Positions 10,108 to 23,017 of a DNA stretch of 64,000 bases are shown piece after piece. Position numbers and translations under genes: made by a program. Under the pieces are notes generated by a model. The model made no database searches and was not told the origin of the DNA. It saw only the letters and a list, made by a program, of their open reading frames with translations. Source of the DNA: Sporosarcina sp. (GTDB lineage Bacteria; Bacillota; Bacilli; Bacillales_A; Planococcaceae); assembly GCA_026169375.1 (NCBI GenBank), contig JAPFCR010000036.1, forward strand, positions 1 to 64,000, written 5' to 3'. The first letter of the stretch is position 1. Each line of letters starts with the position of its first letter.

Positions 10108-12138
10108 TTATGCTTTATTAATTTCAACGATTTCTTGCTCTTCTAATTCAACTGAACCGAGCTTGTTAATCGTAATTGTTTCACCTTCAAACAGATTCGT
10201 GAAAATAATCGGCGTAATAATTGCTGTTGCATGTTCTTCGATATACGCGAGATCAACATTTAACAATGGTTGACCCATTTCAACATGGTCTCCCTGTTCA
10301 ACAAGCGCCTCAAAACCTTCGCCTTCTAAGTTAACCGTGTCAATTCCTACGTGAATTAAGATTTCACGGCCTGCATCTGATTGAATTCCAATTGCATGTT
10401 TTGTTGGGAAGAATGTTACAATTGTTCCACTTACTGGAGACACAACTGTCCCGTCAGTTGGTAAAATTGCAAATCCATCTCCCATCATTTTTTGTGAGAA
10501 TACCTGGTCTGGTACTTCAGATAATGGTTTTACTTCACCTTTAATCGGTGATACAAATGTCTCTTCTGTCTTTGTGGTGAGAATATCTGGTGTCTCAACT
10601 GGTTCTTCAACAACCGTGCGTGGACGTTTACCGCTCATCACATCTTGGATTTGTCCTTTAATAATTTCAGAACGTGGCCCAAAGATTGCTTGAATATTGT
10701 TTCCAACTTCAAGAACCCCTGCTGCACCTAATCTTTCTAACTCTTTCTTTTCAACTTGAGCAACATCCGCAACAGACACACGTAATCTTGTAATACAAGC
10801 ATCTAAATGCGTAATGTTTTGTGCACCGCCCATTGCTTTAAGAATATTTTCTGCAAGATCTCCGGCTTCACCGGACTCTCCTTCTGCTGTTTCATCATCA
10901 TCTTTTTCACGACCCGGTGTTAAAAGATCAAACTTCTGAATCATGAAACGGAATAAGAAGTAATAAATGACTGCGAAAATTAGCCCTAACACAATCGTCA
11001 TCCACCAAGCTTCTTTCCCCGGTAATATTCCGAATAGGAAGAAGTCAATCGCTCCACCTGAGAACGTGTACCCGATATGAATATCTAAATAGGTCATTAA
11101 CACGAATGATAACCCATCTAGCACTGCGTGAATAAAGAATAGCACGGGTGATAAGAATAAGAAACTGAATTCAAGTGGCTCGGTAATCCCTGTTAGGAAA
11201 GACGTGAGCGCCCCTGAGATTAATAAACCCGCTACTAATTTCTTCTTTTCTGGACGTGCCATATGATACATCGCAAGTGCTGCTGCTGGTAAACCGAACA
11301 TCATAATTGGGAATTCTCCCGCCATGAAGTTTCCAGCCGTTAATTCTACGTTATCCTTTAACTGCGCAAAGAAAATCGTCATATCTCCACGAACGATTGA
11401 ACCGGCTGCTGTCGTATAAGAACCAAATTCATACCAAAACGGTGCATGGAAAATATGGTGTAACCCAAACGGAATGAGTAAACGTTTAATAAAACCAAAG
11501 AAGAATACAGCAATATACGTTCCTTCATTCAACAACCAAAGTGACGCGCTGTTCATACCCGTTTGAATCGGTGGCCAAACAATCAGCAATAAAAGTCCTA
11601 CTACAAACGAAACACCTGCAGTTACGATCGGTACAAAGCGTTTCCCCGCAAAAAATCCAAGGAATGACGGCATTTCGATATCATGATATTTATTAAAACA
11701 TGCTGCTGCGATAAGTCCGACGATAATCCCGCCAAATACACCTGTTTGTAATGTTGGAATGCCAAGGACAGATGCATAACTAGGATCTTCCGCCACAAGA
11801 TCCAACGTTGTCCCTAACCATGAACTCATCACTTGGTTTAACACTAAATAACCAACAATCGCTGCTAAGGCCGCGGCACCATCTTTCGCAAGACCTATTG
11901 CTACCCCTACGGCAAATATGAGTGCCAAGTTCTCAAATACAATGCCCCCCGCATCTTCCATAACAGTCGCGGTAAGCTGAATCCAATCAGCAGATAAAAA
12001 TGGCAATTTACTTAACATGGCTTCTTGTTGCATCGCGTTTCCGATTCCAAGCAATAACCCTGCTGCTGGAAGTAATGCAACCGGAAGCATTAAAGCTTGT
12101 CCGACTTTTTGTAAGACGCCAAATGCTTTTTTAAACAT
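10108..12138 (-). CDS. ptsG: PTS glucose transporter subunit IICBA
   Basis: 676 aa with EIIC, EIIB (DACITRLRV) and EIIA ([12 protein letters not shown]) domains; adjacent glcT. Confidence 0.95.
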   Translation of the reverse strand: MFKKAFGVLQKVGQALMLPVALLPAAGLLLGIGNAMQQEAMLSKLPFLSADWIQLTATVMEDAGGIVFENLALIFAVGVAIGLAKDGAAALAAIVGYLVLNQVMSSWLGTTLDLVAEDPSYASVLGIPTLQTGVFGGIIVGLIAAACFNKYHDIEMPSFLGFFAGKRFVPIVTAGVSFVVGLLLLIVWPPIQTGMNSASLWLLNEGTYIAVFFFGFIKRLLIPFGLHHIFHAPFWYEFGSYTTAAGSIVRGDMTIFFAQLKDNVELTAGNFMAGEFPIMMFGLPAAALAMYHMARPEKKKLVAGLLISGALTSFLTGITEPLEFSFLFLSPVLFFIHAVLDGLSFVLMTYLDIHIGYTFSGGAIDFFLFGILPGKEAWWMTIVLGLIFAVIYYFLFRFMIQKFDLLTPGREKDDDETAEGESGEAGDLAENILKAMGGAQNITHLDACITRLRVSVADVAQVEKKELERLGAAGVLEVGNNIQAIFGPRSEIIKGQIQDVMSGKRPRTVVEEPVETPDILTTKTEETFVSPIKGEVKPLSEVPDQVFSQKMMGDGFAILPTDGTVVSPVSGTIVTFFPTKHAIGIQSDAGREILIHVGIDTVNLEGEGFEALVEQGDHVEMGQPLLNVDLAYIEEHATAIITPIIFTNLFEGETITINKLGSVELEEQEIVEINKA

Positions 12139-12194
12139 TTTAATCCCTCCAATTTTTAATAGTCATTACATAAACAGCTTATTTTCCCAAAAGA

Positions 12195-12310
12195 AAAAGG
12201 CATGAGTAAGAGGTAGATTGAAATAAGCTTAAGGTGGATTGCCTTAAACAAATGCTCAATTCTTCCTTTACTCATGCCTGATCGAATACAGTAACACGTA
12301 TATAGATGAA
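12195..12310 (-). promoter_or_regulatory. ptsG leader with terminator and putative GlcT-responsive RAT
   Basis: Minus strand TTCGATCAGGCATGAGTAAAGGAAG...CTCTTACTCATGCCTTTTTC between glcT and ptsG. Confidence 0.8.
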
Positions 12311-12391
12311 TTTGAATGCTATTTAATTAATGACTTTGTAAATCAATCATAGCACAATCACTCGAATCTTGCAAGCGAATACATAAAAGCA

Positions 12392-13231
12392 TTATATGTC
12401 CTGAACAGCTTTCAATCTTTGTAAATGCAAGGTTAAATAGACAGCCTCAGCTTCAAAAACTTCTTTTTGGAGCTTTTGTTGCATCACTTTTATTAACTTC
12501 CAAGCTAAATTATAAAAAGTTGGGTATTCTTTTTGAAGTAAAAGTTTAATGCTTGTTGGTTCTGCCACTTCCTCCTGATGAACGACACGCTCAATCGTAA
12601 AACGCAAATGACGAATCAACCGCATATAATCAATACTTGTTTTATCAATAGTGATATCAAGTTGCTTTTCAATCATCTCAACAAGTTGGATAAGCAACGC
12701 TGAATGTGCAGTCAAATCTCCAATTTTCTTGTCTCCTATAGCACTATGAATATGTAAAGCAATAAAACCTATTTCATCATCTGGTAAATGGATATTAAGC
12801 CTTTTATTTACAAGTCTTGTGACATCTTCTGCAATTTTATATTGTTTTGGGTACAATGTTTTCGTTTCAGCTAAAAATGGGTTCCGAACTTCCATTCCCC
12901 GATTCAATCGATGAATCGCAAAAACGAGGTGATCGGTTAATGCAACGTGAATTTTTTCATTTAACGGCACATCGGATTGCTCATGGATCATCTCAATGAC
13001 AGAAATAATTGTTTTCAACATTTCTTCATCAATCGTTTCGAGTAGTTGTTTATACTGTTTTTGCTCGGCAGGTTCTTTCAAAACAAACATTTTCTCTACT
13101 TGTTCATCTTGGATACGATTTCCACTTTTTTGACCAAATCCAATGCCACGACCAATTAGGACAAATTCTTTCTCTTGATTAGTCGCGATGATCACATTAT
13201 TATTTAAAACTTTTCCCACTAAGTATGCCAT
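12392..13231 (-). CDS. glcT: BglG-family transcriptional antiterminator GlcT
   Basis: 279 aa; CAT RNA-binding domain plus two PRDs (GFIALHIHSA); upstream of ptsG. Confidence 0.95.
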   Translation of the reverse strand: MAYLVGKVLNNNVIIATNQEKEFVLIGRGIGFGQKSGNRIQDEQVEKMFVLKEPAEQKQYKQLLETIDEEMLKTIISVIEMIHEQSDVPLNEKIHVALTDHLVFAIHRLNRGMEVRNPFLAETKTLYPKQYKIAEDVTRLVNKRLNIHLPDDEIGFIALHIHSAIGDKKIGDLTAHSALLIQLVEMIEKQLDITIDKTSIDYMRLIRHLRFTIERVVHQEEVAEPTSIKLLLQKEYPTFYNLAWKLIKVMQQKLQKEVFEAEAVYLTLHLQRLKAVQDI

Positions 13232-13483
13232 AATTTATCGAACTCCAATACTATTCTTATCTCTATTGTATGTTGTCTTGTAAGAAAGTAAAAGGAATAT
13301 TGTTTACTATGCTGCATATGTTGAAGTATCAGAATATAAGGTTGATTTACATAGGTCGTATACTGACTACTCACTTTTTTTAAATAGTACTCGCTTTATA
13401 TTCCTAATTTTTATATGTGCGTACGTGAAAAACGTTCGATCGACTTCAAGACTTGCACAGGGTTGTATGCAATTCTATGAGGC

Positions 13484-15031
13484 GTGATTGATGAAGGAGT
13501 TGTTCTTATTTTGAAATCATTTATCCGCGGAACAGCAGTGCTTATGTTCGCAATTTTCTTCTCTAAATTACTTGGCTTTATTTTCAGAATTCAATTTATG
13601 CGAATTGCTGGTGAAGAAGCTGTTGGTATTTATATGACCGCTTATCCAGCTTTTATTTTCTTTTTATCACTCGTCCAGCTTGGTGTTCCCATTGCGATCG
13701 CAAAAGTCATTGCAGAACTGGATGTAAAAGGAAAAAAAGAAGACATACAATCTGTTATGACAACCGCTTACCTTCTTACATTTATTGCGGCGATTGCTTT
13801 TATTCCTGCTTCGATCTCATTCGTGCCTTATTTAGCAACAAATTTACTCGGCAACGCTGCTTCAGCCGGAGCGCTATATGCTGGGATTGCAATTGTACCC
13901 GTTGCAGCATTGGGCGGTCTTATTCGAGGGTATTTTCAAGGAATAGCACGAATGGAAGAAACGGCTTGGTCTCAGATTATCGAGCAGTCATTACGAATTG
14001 CACTGATTACGTGGTTTCTTCCGATTATTTTATCAGCAGAAAGCAATGCGATGAATGCTGCTTATGCGATGGGGATCACATTTTTAGCAGAACTTGCATC
14101 CATTCTTTATTTACTGTTTAAATATTCACAACAGAAACGAAAAAGAAAAACAACGAAAAGTAACAAGAAACTCTATCCACTAGAACCGATCCTTGCGATT
14201 TCTCTTCCTTCTTCGGGCAGTAAATTGTTCGGTACGTTCACTTGGTTTTTAGAGCCGATTATTTTTTTACGCGCACTGTCTATGTCAGGAATTACAGCAG
14301 TCGCGGCAACTTCTTTATACGGCGTTATTTCAGGCGTACTCATTCCACTCTTATTATTTCCATCTTTTATTCCTTACGCTTTGTCAGTCGTACTTGTACC
14401 TGCTGTAAGTGGTGCTGCAGCTTCTAGTAATAAAAAGAAATTACGCAGTCGCATCCATTTAGCTTTACGATTATCGGCGATTACAGGAACATTCGCCGCC
14501 ACTGTTTTCTTCATGCACGGCGCTGCATTAACAGAAAAACTTTTCCAAGTTACAGAAGGCGCCCACTACATGACAATTTTAGCACCTGTATTCTTTTTCT
14601 ATTACATCCAAAGCCCACTATATTCCATTTTACAAGCAACAGGCGCTGCGAAAGCTGGTATGATGAACTCGGTTTACGGGGGCATTGCGAAACTAGGGGT
14701 GATGTTCGTTTTAGCTTCTCAACCTGGTTTACAAGAAACAGGTGCAGTACTCGCCATCGGTTTTGGCGTTCTTGTCACTTCATTTCTCCATATTGCTACA
14801 TTACGGAAAAATAAAGCGACCGCAACCGGTTTTAGTATGTTTGTACTGCCTTATATTGCGTTTATTTTAACTGTAATCATTCGCCCAATTTTCGTTCCGC
14901 TCGGCTATGTGAATTTATGGTTCGAATGTGCCATTACAGCTTTCTTTTTATTAGGCATTTTATTATTAACAAGACAATTACGATACAGCGATTTTATGCA
15001 TTTTAAAAAACTGAGGCAATTTCAACGATAA
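13484..15031 (+). CDS. spoVB: polysaccharide biosynthesis/flippase protein, SpoVB-like
   Basis: 515 aa MATE/MurJ-like polytopic protein; position next to DUF421-yajC-tgt as in B. subtilis. Start uncertain: TTG near 13511 (LKSFIRGTAVL) also plausible. Confidence 0.85.
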   Translation: MIDEGVVLILKSFIRGTAVLMFAIFFSKLLGFIFRIQFMRIAGEEAVGIYMTAYPAFIFFLSLVQLGVPIAIAKVIAELDVKGKKEDIQSVMTTAYLLTFIAAIAFIPASISFVPYLATNLLGNAASAGALYAGIAIVPVAALGGLIRGYFQGIARMEETAWSQIIEQSLRIALITWFLPIILSAESNAMNAAYAMGITFLAELASILYLLFKYSQQKRKRKTTKSNKKLYPLEPILAISLPSSGSKLFGTFTWFLEPIIFLRALSMSGITAVAATSLYGVISGVLIPLLLFPSFIPYALSVVLVPAVSGAAASSNKKKLRSRIHLALRLSAITGTFAATVFFMHGAALTEKLFQVTEGAHYMTILAPVFFFYYIQSPLYSILQATGAAKAGMMNSVYGGIAKLGVMFVLASQPGLQETGAVLAIGFGVLVTSFLHIATLRKNKATATGFSMFVLPYIAFILTVIIRPIFVPLGYVNLWFECAITAFFLLGILLLTRQLRYSDFMHFKKLRQFQR

Positions 15032-15678
15032 TTATCTTTTAATTGATATTTCAATTCATTTCTTTCATAAGAACAATAAAAGATTTGCGTGATATCACTC
15101 ATTCCTTGTTTTTTAAGTTCACCATATAACCATTCTTCGGTTTTACCGATTAATGCTAAATGACTTTTTTGAATCACGCCATCGCTAATAAGAGATAGCA
15201 CGGGTTGTATATTTTCTTTCGTGAAAATTGATAAATTTCCAGATGGTTCTAAAAAAGCATACGAGACATCTCGGATAGAACCCACTTTTTGTTCACGCAA
15301 TTGTTGAAATAAATCATCTAAATTATACCGTTGTTTACGCATTTCATCTTCCATAATTTGGCCATCCCGAATGATTGTAGAAGGGTCACCATCAACGAGG
15401 TCTCTAAACTTTTTACTTTTCAAAGAAATAAACGATGTCGTTAATTGAATCACAACTAAAATGAAGATAGGAACGATCGCTTCAATGAGCTTTTCATCAG
15501 GCGAATCAAGCGCAAAAGCGGCGACTTCTGCCATAATAATAAAAACAACAATGTCAATCACGCCAAGTTCACCGACTTCTCTTTTTCCCATCACACGCAT
15601 GACAAAAAGGATTAAAAAATAAAATAAAACCGTTCGATAACTAATAATAAATAGATCAGTCATTTGGATCCTCCTCAT
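15022..15678 (-). CDS. DUF421 (YetF/YrbG-like) membrane protein
   Basis: 218 aa, N-terminal TM helices and conserved MRVMGKREVGELGVIDIVVFI; convergent overlap with spoVB end. Confidence 0.9.
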   Translation of the reverse strand: MRRIQMTDLFIISYRTVLFYFLILFVMRVMGKREVGELGVIDIVVFIIMAEVAAFALDSPDEKLIEAIVPIFILVVIQLTTSFISLKSKKFRDLVDGDPSTIIRDGQIMEDEMRKQRYNLDDLFQQLREQKVGSIRDVSYAFLEPSGNLSIFTKENIQPVLSLISDGVIQKSHLALIGKTEEWLYGELKKQGMSDITQIFYCSYERNELKYQLKDNYR

Positions 15679-15724
15679 AAAAAAGGTTACCCAAAATGCA
15701 CTAATTTATTTATAAATGATCATA

Positions 15725-15775
15725 AAAAGCGGTATTTAGAAAACAAATCATCTGTTTTCCAAATACCGCTTTATT
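15725..15775 (-). terminator. intrinsic terminator after yajC
   Basis: AAAGCGGTATTTAGAAAACAAATCATCTGTTTTCCAAATACCGCTTTA inverted repeat. Confidence 0.8.
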
Positions 15776-15780
15776 ATGTC

Positions 15781-16071
15781 TTATGCTGTTTTTTCATTGA
15801 CTCGACCTACTGCTTGACGGTCGAAACGAAGTGTTGTACCATCCGCAACTTTTAAATATACTGTCGCTTCATCAACCGCTTCAATTGACCCGTGAATGCC
15901 ACCAATTGTAATGACTTCATCTCCACGTTGTAACGAACTTTGCATTTCTTTCGTCTCTTTTTGTCTCTTTTGTGCCGGTCGAATAAGTAAGAACCACATA
16001 ATTGCGAACATCGCAAGAAATGGCCATAAACTAAGTAAACCTTCCATGAAAAAATTCCCCCTTTCGAACAC
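15781..16071 (-). CDS. yajC: preprotein translocase subunit YajC
   Basis: RPAQKRQKE motif, single TM; next to tgt. Start MEGLLSLWP is also possible. Confidence 0.92.
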   Translation of the reverse strand: MFERGNFFMEGLLSLWPFLAMFAIMWFLLIRPAQKRQKETKEMQSSLQRGDEVITIGGIHGSIEAVDEATVYLKVADGTTLRFDRQAVGRVNEKTA

Positions 16072-16088
16072 TGTTCATTATACAAGAT

Positions 16089-17231
<1,143 letters not shown>

Positions 17232-17325
17232 TCAAAATCCTTTCTACTAAGGGCTGTCGGTCGCTTCTCCAATATTGCGCTTAGAAATACTTCATCAAAC
17301 ATCATACACTACAATGTATAAGACT

Positions 17326-18354
17326 TCACTTGATTAACATTGCGTCGCCAAAACTAAAAAAGCGATATTTCTTTTCAACCGCTTCCAGGTAAGCATTCAT
17401 AATATGCTCTTTCGAAGCAAGTGCAGAAACAAGCATAAGTAAAGTCGACTTCGGTAAATGGAAATTCGTTAATAAACAATCCACCATTTTAAATTCGTAG
17501 CCTGGATAAATGAATATATCTGTCCATCCACTCCCTCCCACTGCTTTTCCGTCGTGTAAAGAAGCAATTGTTTCTAATGTTCGCGCTGATGTCGTTCCAA
17601 CCGCGACAACTTTTTTACCGTTTTCCTTCGCACGGTTAATCGTTGTCGCCGTTTTTTGTGACACTGAATAATATTCTGCATGCATCGTATGATCTTCAAT
17701 CGTATCAACACTTACGGGCCTAAAAGTGCCTAGCCCAACATGAAGCGTGACAAAAGCAATAGCTACACCTTTATCTGTTAATGCTTGTAAAACATCTTCT
17801 GTAAAATGAAGACCAGCAGTTGGTGCTGCAGCAGAACCTCTTTCTTTTGCAAAGACCGTTTGATAACGTTCTTGATCATCTAATTTCTCTGTAATATATG
17901 GTGGAAGCGGCATTTCGCCTAATTGGTCAAGAATTTCATATAAAATCCCGTCGTAAATTAATTTAAATTCACGTCCACCTTGTGGTAATATTTTCGTACA
18001 TTCTGCTTTTAATAAGCCATCGCCAAATGTAACAATATTCCCAACCTTAATGCGCTTTGCGGGCTTCACAAGTGTTTCCCACATATCGTTCCCTGTTTCT
18101 TTTAATAATAAAATTTCAATTGCCGCTCCTGTATCTTCTTTTACACCAAGTAAACGGGCAGGTAAAACACGTGTATCATTTAAAACAAGGACGTCCCCTT
18201 CTTTTAACTCTGTAATCAAATGAGGGAACGTTTGATGTGATGTTTCTCCCGTCTTTTTATCGAGCACAAGTAAACGGCTCGCTGTACGGTCTTCTAATGG
18301 TGTTTGAGCGATTAACTGCTCTGGTAAATGAAAATCAAAATCTGTTACATTCAT
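17326..18354 (-). CDS. queA: S-adenosylmethionine:tRNA ribosyltransferase-isomerase
   Basis: 342 aa; [13 protein letters not shown]-terminus, PTAGLHFT motif. Confidence 0.97.
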   Translation of the reverse strand: MNVTDFDFHLPEQLIAQTPLEDRTASRLLVLDKKTGETSHQTFPHLITELKEGDVLVLNDTRVLPARLLGVKEDTGAAIEILLLKETGNDMWETLVKPAKRIKVGNIVTFGDGLLKAECTKILPQGGREFKLIYDGILYEILDQLGEMPLPPYITEKLDDQERYQTVFAKERGSAAAPTAGLHFTEDVLQALTDKGVAIAFVTLHVGLGTFRPVSVDTIEDHTMHAEYYSVSQKTATTINRAKENGKKVVAVGTTSARTLETIASLHDGKAVGGSGWTDIFIYPGYEFKMVDCLLTNFHLPKSTLLMLVSALASKEHIMNAYLEAVEKKYRFFSFGDAMLIK

Positions 18355-18375
18355 GCTATATAGCCACCTTAACTT

Positions 18376-19386
18376 TTAATTCCGAGGCATATCGGGTACT
18401 GGATAATCAAAATGTTCATATGCCTGATGCGTTACTACTCTACCACGCGGTGTTCTTTGAAGAAAACCAATTTGCAGTAAATACGGTTCATACACATCTT
18501 CAATTGTGACGGATTCTTCCCCAATCGTTGCCGCAATTGTGTCAATGCCAACAGGTCCACCTCTAAATTGTTCAATCATACTTGTAATCAGTTTATGATC
18601 AATATGATCCAGTCCATGGGAATCGACTTGTAACATTTCAAGCGCTTCTTGTGCAGTGTCAAGTGTAACTTTCCCGTCACCACGTACTTGCGCATAATCA
18701 CGCACACGCCTGAGTAGACGATTGGCGATTCTTGGGGTCCCTCTCGAACGCCTTGCCAGCTCCACCGCTGCATCATGCTCAATATCAACTTCAAATACCG
18801 AGGCACTTCGAATGACAATTTCTGTTAACGGTTCGATTTCATAATACTCTAACCGAAGCGGTACGCCGAAACGATCACGAAGCGGCGCTGATAAAGAACC
18901 TGCTCTTGTCGTTGCCCCGATTAGTGTAAACGGAGGCAAATCAAGACGAATCGAACGTGCTTCTGGACCTTTCCCAACGACAATGTCTAGACAAAAATCT
19001 TCCATCGCCGGGTAAAGCACTTCTTCAATTGCCCGATTTAACCGGTGGATTTCATCAATGAATAATACATCGCCGGGTTCAAGTGATGAGACAACCGCAG
19101 CTAAATCGCCAGGTCTTTCAATGGCTGGACCGCTTGTTGTTCGCAGGTTAACATTCATTTCATTTGCAATGACACTCGCTAAAGTTGTTTTTCCAAGACC
19201 GGGAGGACCATATAGTAATACGTGATCTAAACTTTCACTTCTACCTCTCGCTGCTTCGATAAAAATACTTAAATTATCTTTCACTTGTGTTTGTCCAATA
19301 TATTGTTGTAAAAGTTGTGGGCGTAGCGACTGTTCAAATCCTAAATCAAAATCAGTCGTTTCTCCCGATATGATACGATCGTCCAC
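18376..19386 (-). CDS. ruvB: Holliday junction helicase RuvB
   Basis: 336 aa; [11 protein letters not shown] Walker A. Confidence 0.98.
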   Translation of the reverse strand: MDDRIISGETTDFDLGFEQSLRPQLLQQYIGQTQVKDNLSIFIEAARGRSESLDHVLLYGPPGLGKTTLASVIANEMNVNLRTTSGPAIERPGDLAAVVSSLEPGDVLFIDEIHRLNRAIEEVLYPAMEDFCLDIVVGKGPEARSIRLDLPPFTLIGATTRAGSLSAPLRDRFGVPLRLEYYEIEPLTEIVIRSASVFEVDIEHDAAVELARRSRGTPRIANRLLRRVRDYAQVRGDGKVTLDTAQEALEMLQVDSHGLDHIDHKLITSMIEQFRGGPVGIDTIAATIGEESVTIEDVYEPYLLQIGFLQRTPRGRVVTHQAYEHFDYPVPDMPRN

Positions 19387-19418
19387 TGTTCACCCTCCTT
19401 TTTCAAAACTTTTACAGT

Positions 19419-20024
19419 TTATTTCTGGTTCAACAATAACTGTAAAGCTAATTTCATATAGCCTTCTGTATCTAGCTCTTCTTTTTCAAGTGATTTCTTC
19501 ACGCGATTTAACTCTCGTTGTGAATAACCAAGTGCTTCAAGCGCTAAAATCGCTTCGTCTAGTGAATCGTTTTCCGCCATTGTCAGTAGTGTATGTGTAT
19601 CATCTTCAACGTCAATTTCACTAAAGAGATCATGTAATTTTCCTTTTAGATCGAGAATCATTTGCCGAGCGGTTTTCTTTCCTACGCCCGGAAATTGAAC
19701 AAGAAATGCTTCATCCTCACGCTCAATCGCACTAATTACTTGAGATGGAATACCGCTCGCTAAAATCGCTAGCGCCCCTTTAGGCCCGATGCCTGATACA
19801 GTAATCAGTTTTTTAAATAACTCTCTCTGTTCCAATGTTTTAAAACCTAATAATAATTGCACATCTTGCCGAACGTGTAGATAGGTAAAGACTTGTTGAA
19901 TTTCATCTGTCGTATGAAAAGCATATGGATTCGGTGTCATAATTAACCACCCAACACCGTTTTGATCAAGTGTAATATATTCTGGTGTAACACGCGTAAC
20001 ATGCCCTTTTATGTAATCGTACAC
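19419..20024 (-). CDS. ruvA: Holliday junction helicase RuvA
   Basis: 201 aa; HhH motifs VSGIGPKGALAIL, FPGVGKKTARQMILDLK. Confidence 0.97.
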   Translation of the reverse strand: MYDYIKGHVTRVTPEYITLDQNGVGWLIMTPNPYAFHTTDEIQQVFTYLHVRQDVQLLLGFKTLEQRELFKKLITVSGIGPKGALAILASGIPSQVISAIEREDEAFLVQFPGVGKKTARQMILDLKGKLHDLFSEIDVEDDTHTLLTMAENDSLDEAILALEALGYSQRELNRVKKSLEKEELDTEGYMKLALQLLLNQK

Positions 20025-20125
20025 TAAAACTTCCCCCTTATTTTTCTACACTTTAGTATACCATACGAACGGATTTTCTACGATGAAGAATATCCTGAGA
20101 CGCCTCTTTCTTTAACGAATAAACA

Positions 20126-20175
20126 ATAAAAAAACCTGCTCACATTTTATTGAATGATTGTGAGCAGATTTTTTT
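20126..20175 (-). terminator. intrinsic terminator (bidirectional)
   Basis: CTGCTCACATTTTATTGAATGATTGTGAGCAG flanked by A and T tracts. Confidence 0.75.
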
Positions 20176-20178
20176 AAG

Positions 20179-20403
20179 TTATGAAATTGTTTTTAGGTTA
20201 TTTTTTCTATTCACACTAAATGCGGAAGGCGAATGGAAATCAGCATGATTGATTTCACGTGCTTGGTATGCATCGGCTGGTGATGTTTCCGAAGGGTCGG
20301 ACAGGGGCAATTCATAATGAGTTGCTTCATCCAAAACAGGACGATGGATATACGTATCAAAGTCAGTGGCATTTGGGTACTTTCCAAATCTTTTGTTAAT
20401 CAT
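20179..20403 (-). CDS. hypothetical small protein (about 74 aa)
   Basis: MINKRFGKYPNATDF...; SD GGTGTG upstream, terminator downstream; longer ORF start at 20442 less likely. Confidence 0.55.
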   Translation of the reverse strand: MINKRFGKYPNATDFDTYIHRPVLDEATHYELPLSDPSETSPADAYQAREINHADFHSPSAFSVNRKNNLKTIS

Positions 20404-20706
20404 AAACAACACACACCTTCTTTCACCCCTCTTTTCTAGCAAGAGGTGTTTTAATTATACGACTATTCTGACATTATTGCAAGCAATAATACAAGTATTT
20501 TAATAGAAAACTCATCAATCAGCGATTTAATAAATATACATTTCCTTTGATAACTGAAATCTATTTTGGATTTTTTTCTGATGCTCGTGTAACCGAAGTA
20601 TTATGATATACTATTATAGATGATTCTCCTTCAAATCCCTGAAATAAATAAGAAAGTTGGCAGGGAACTTATACTTTGTAAAAAAATTGAAAAAGGAAGT
20701 AAGTAT

Positions 20707-20889
20707 ATGCCTATTCTCACTAAATTAAAAGAAATTTTAACTTCTTCTTTTACACGCACGCCAAAAAACTGTTATTTCTGCAAACGTTCTGCAACAGAGA
20801 TGCGAAATTATAAAGATCCAAAAAACAATAGGATTAAAGTTTGTTACTTATGCGTTGAATATGCCGAGAGAAGAGCATTTCCAAAATAA
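20707..20889 (+). CDS. small CxxC zinc-finger-like protein (60 aa)
   Basis: MPILTKLKEILTSS...NCYFC...VCYLC; AAAGGAAG SD before ATG 20707. Confidence 0.65.
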   Translation: MPILTKLKEILTSSFTRTPKNCYFCKRSATEMRNYKDPKNNRIKVCYLCVEYAERRAFPK

Positions 20890-20899
20890 AATGATCCTA

Positions 20900-20962
20900 C
20901 CTAAAAAAAGCATTTTCTTTCAAGTTGGATTTTCACCAAACTCGATAGAAAATGCTCATTCA
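20900..20962 (-). terminator. terminator downstream of protease gene
   Basis: Minus strand AGCATTTTCTATCGAGTTTGG...CCAACTTGAAAGAAAATGCTTTTTTT. Confidence 0.75.
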
Positions 20963-21077
20963 ATAGAAAGCATATAAATTAAGTTATGTTTTCTATGTTT
21001 GTCCCCTTAACAAAGTTGATTGGTAAAGAATCTAAATCCAATTTTGGTAGACTTTAAACTAAAAAAACTTCTAATTT

Positions 21078-22316
21078 CTAATTCATTGGAGTAGGTGTAC
21101 TACTTGTGTACAAACTTAGTCCATATTTATCTGCTACTTCAACCCAAGGGGTAAAAAAAGATGTAGTAGAACCCACACCCGGACCACCATTCCCTCCTTT
21201 ATGAACCCCAACTAGTCTATAAGGTCTGCTTTGGGTAAACCAAGAACCTCCGCTGTCCCCATTGTTAGACAATACTTCTCCGTTACCCGATACTTCAGAT
21301 AGAACTAACCCTCTCCCTAAAAGGCCTGTTCTATATCTTTCATTAGTCACCTCACCACATGCTCTACTAGTTTTTATTCCAACTCTACACACTCTCAATC
21401 CTTTTTTTTGCTTAAAAGACCCTGTAAGAGATGCATCATAACCAGTCGAAGTGTCTCCCCACATACCATACAATCCATTAGTAGCATATCGTTTTATAGG
21501 AGAATTCTGAACTTTTATCAAGAGAAAGTCATAGTCGCTGTTATATGCATTTAAATGCGTTGTACCCAACCTACTAGACCACTGAATATATCCAACCCCT
21601 CCATCATTACAATGTCCAGCCGACATTACCCACAAATCTGATCCTTTTTTAGCTATTCCTGCTGTTGAACATTCGCCACCACCAGTATACTTTCTTATCC
21701 CTATCCCTGCTCCCAGAGAATTCCAATCCGCTTTACGTGGCTTAGCTGCTTCAGGTGTTGCATTAAATTTTTCCAATGCTTCTTTATCTACTATTATTTT
21801 TAAGTCTTCATCGTATAAACCTTGAAGGCTTTTTCGAGTTTCATTTGATATTTCATCAAAAATCAAATCTAATCGGTTTTCTTCAGCATTTAAATTTATT
21901 ACATAATTATCAACTTTCAAGGAATGCAGATCAACTGCAATTTGATCTTGCGTTTCTACTAAATAATTATAACTATTTGAAACTTCTTCTATGACAAAGT
22001 TTGCTGAAAACCGTTCAGACAAACTTTGTGCAGATTTTGCTAAAGTCTTAAATTTTTCAGTTTCTTTAAAACTTGTACCCTCGTCCTTCTTCGAAACGTC
22101 CAATTGGATAACAATTTGGTCTTCATTAAAATAATAATTTCCAACATCTTCTAAGCTCTTAATATCCAAGCCTTTATCTGCCAACTCTTCTTCAAAAATT
22201 GAAATTAGCTCTCCTTGCTTGTCAGCTATTTCTTCATCACTCTGTTTAGCACTTACAAGATTGGGGTACGCAAACACCATAGACAATAAACATACCAAAG
22301 CAAAAAAATTTCTCAT
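21078..22316 (-). CDS. secreted S1-family (trypsin/streptogrisin-like) serine peptidase with prodomain
   Basis: Signal peptide; catalytic His (SAGHC), Asp (SDYDFLLI), Ser (NGDSGGSWF). Confidence 0.85.
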   Translation of the reverse strand: MRNFFALVCLLSMVFAYPNLVSAKQSDEEIADKQGELISIFEEELADKGLDIKSLEDVGNYYFNEDQIVIQLDVSKKDEGTSFKETEKFKTLAKSAQSLSERFSANFVIEEVSNSYNYLVETQDQIAVDLHSLKVDNYVINLNAEENRLDLIFDEISNETRKSLQGLYDEDLKIIVDKEALEKFNATPEAAKPRKADWNSLGAGIGIRKYTGGGECSTAGIAKKGSDLWVMSAGHCNDGGVGYIQWSSRLGTTHLNAYNSDYDFLLIKVQNSPIKRYATNGLYGMWGDTSTGYDASLTGSFKQKKGLRVCRVGIKTSRACGEVTNERYRTGLLGRGLVLSEVSGNGEVLSNNGDSGGSWFTQSRPYRLVGVHKGGNGGPGVGSTTSFFTPWVEVADKYGLSLYTSSTPTPMN

Positions 22317-22418
22317 GCATATCCTCCTTTTATAGTTAATTTGACAACAGCTAAGTCTTATTTATAATATAACATAATGAATATGGAATGAAAATTAATT
22401 TAGAAAGGAGAGAAAATT

Positions 22419-22856
22419 ATGAAAAACCCCCTTCTAGTTTCAATAACGATTATCCTGGCTGCATTATTAATGGCTTGTCAACCAGAAGAAAAACTAACGG
22501 ATAAAGCCGAGATTCAAGAAATTCCCAACTCGAAGAATGGGCTTGTGTTAACCTCTACTAAACAATCTTATCACACGTCCGATTCAGAGCTTTCTGCAAC
22601 AATTATAAACGAAGGAACCGATGAGGTGATGCTAGGAACTTATTTATTTGTCCAAAAGAAAGTTGACGGGGTTTGGTATGAATTCCCCTATAAACAAGAG
22701 TTTTTTGATGAACCTGCGAACACATTAGCGCATAATGAATCTGCCGATTACGAACTTGATGTAAGTTTGTTACAACATAAACTTACTCCGGGAGAATATC
22801 GTTTTATTGTCCAGTGGGACGGACCGGCAGCCCCTTTTGAAGTGACAAAAAATTAA
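22419..22856 (+). CDS. lipoprotein with Ig-like domain
   Basis: Lipobox LLMAC; Ig-like/BsuPI-like beta pattern (TIINEGTDEV...PGEYRFIVQW); GGAGAG SD. Confidence 0.75.
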   Translation: MKNPLLVSITIILAALLMACQPEEKLTDKAEIQEIPNSKNGLVLTSTKQSYHTSDSELSATIINEGTDEVMLGTYLFVQKKVDGVWYEFPYKQEFFDEPANTLAHNESADYELDVSLLQHKLTPGEYRFIVQWDGPAAPFEVTKN

Positions 22857-22872
22857 GTGAAAGAGGCTAGGA

Positions 22873-22947
22873 CAAAACCCACCTCAAAACTGAAAAAACC
22901 GGAGAAATTTTACAATTTGTAAAATTTCTCCGGTTTTGTGGGTTTTG
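22873..22947. other. long hairpin at IS left end
   Basis: Nested inverted repeat: CAAAACCCAC/GTGGGTTTTG outside AAAACCGGAGAAATTTTACAA/TTGTAAAATTTCTCCGGTTTT. Confidence 0.85.
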
Positions 22948-23017
22948 GATAAAAAATAAGAACCCTTTCTGTTATTATTAAGTTACGACACAAAATAAAT
23001 TTGAAAGAAGGGTTCTT

